Below, one piece after another: positions 63,982 through 64,000 of a DNA stretch of 64,000 bases. The position numbers and the translations under genes are program-made. The stretch is from the NCBI GenBank assembly GCA_005222975.1, contig NJBI01000010.1:19921-83920 (forward strand). The letters run 5' to 3'. Below the pieces are notes generated by a model. The model searched no databases. It saw only the letters and a list, made by a program, of their open reading frames with translations, and was not told the origin of the DNA. Numbering within the stretch: position 1 is the stretch's first letter; each line of letters begins with the position of its first letter. This DNA is from Promethearchaeota archaeon Loki_b31. Lineage in GTDB: Archaea; Asgardarchaeota; Lokiarchaeia; Sigyniarchaeales; SOKP01.

Positions 63982-64000
63982 TTAACTTGTAAACTTAAGA
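63982..64000 (-). repeat. Right terminal inverted repeat of the IS
   Basis: Exact reverse complement of 61949-61967. The element is cut at, or ends exactly at, the window boundary. Confidence 0.85.

Larger units (their letters stand above)
61949..64000 (+). mobile_element. IS4/IS1634-type insertion sequence, complete to the window edge
   Basis: About 2052 bases bounded by 19-base perfect inverted repeats at 61949-61967 and 63982-64000. One transposase gene lies on the plus strand, with 250 bases of leader and about 90 bases after the stop. The right end falls on the last base, so a target duplication cannot be seen. GC content is higher than the neighbourhood, consistent with recent arrival. 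Three TCCCCCCTA-like motifs lie inside the element. Confidence 0.85.

Overview
The window is AT-rich archaeal DNA (about 30 percent GC by eye) that most resembles an Asgard archaeon of the Lokiarchaeia type. Pointers are: archaeal ribosomal proteins (uS13-uS4, eS25-like), an archaeal histone with a basic N-terminal tail, an intron-containing tRNA-Ser, F420 and heterodisulfide-reductase genes that use selenocysteine, two small GTPases (Ras/Rab-like and Rag/Arf-like), a probable gelsolin-domain protein, a Bud23-like methyltransferase, LRR/HEAT proteins and a ubiquitin-like sulfur carrier. Gene density is high, with short operons on both strands.

Layout. 1-5300 (minus): rps13-rps4 behind an frhB-like, mvhD and hdrA cluster. 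mvhD and hdrA each contain two in-frame UGA codons at positions where the family has cysteine, so I annotate them as selenoproteins. 5.4-13 kb: seryl-tRNA synthetase, a coiled-coil protein, cofC (F420 synthesis), a Ras-like GTPase, a TrmB-type regulator, the histone, a Dam-type methylase and a HIT hydrolase. 13-19 kb (minus): small conserved or unknown proteins, HAD and ThpR, a kinase-like protein and a corrinoid-type methyltransferase. 19-31 kb: glycoside hydrolase, ferredoxin protein, aminotransferase, beta-hydroxyacid dehydrogenase, an ADP-forming acyl-CoA synthetase subunit, and two GPH-type transporters around an FAD oxidoreductase (the second transporter is split by a stop codon). 31.7-36.6 kb: a tight operon of two beta-helix transferase-like proteins, a double metallophosphoesterase and a ThiI-like protein lacking its PP-loop, followed by a MoaD/Urm1-like carrier. 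36.7-40 kb: Rag-like GTPase, PfkB kinase, tRNA-Ser, eS25, Bud23-like protein. 40.2-47.1 kb: a 1410-residue surface protein between two near-duplicate cytoplasmic proteins. 47-62 kb: RuBisCO-like protein, three HEAT-LRR paralogues, hisC, gelsolin-like protein, DNA ligase, ferredoxin plus aldehyde ferredoxin oxidoreductase, and AMP phosphorylase. 61.9-64.0 kb: an insertion sequence whose terminal inverted repeat ends on the last base of the window.

Two genome-level signals stand out. First, five genes (uS4, HIT, a zinc-ribbon protein, an LRR protein, AOR) have conserved N-termini reaching past any AUG, GUG or UUG. Each has a Shine-Dalgarno-like sequence at normal distance from AUC, AUU or AUA (or ACG), suggesting real use of non-canonical start codons. 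Second, four UGA codons sit in two adjacent redox genes with one candidate SECIS-like structure after the second gene. The surface-protein locus at 40-47 kb, with UAA-AUG coupling and a gene-conversion tract, is the best candidate here for an undescribed system.
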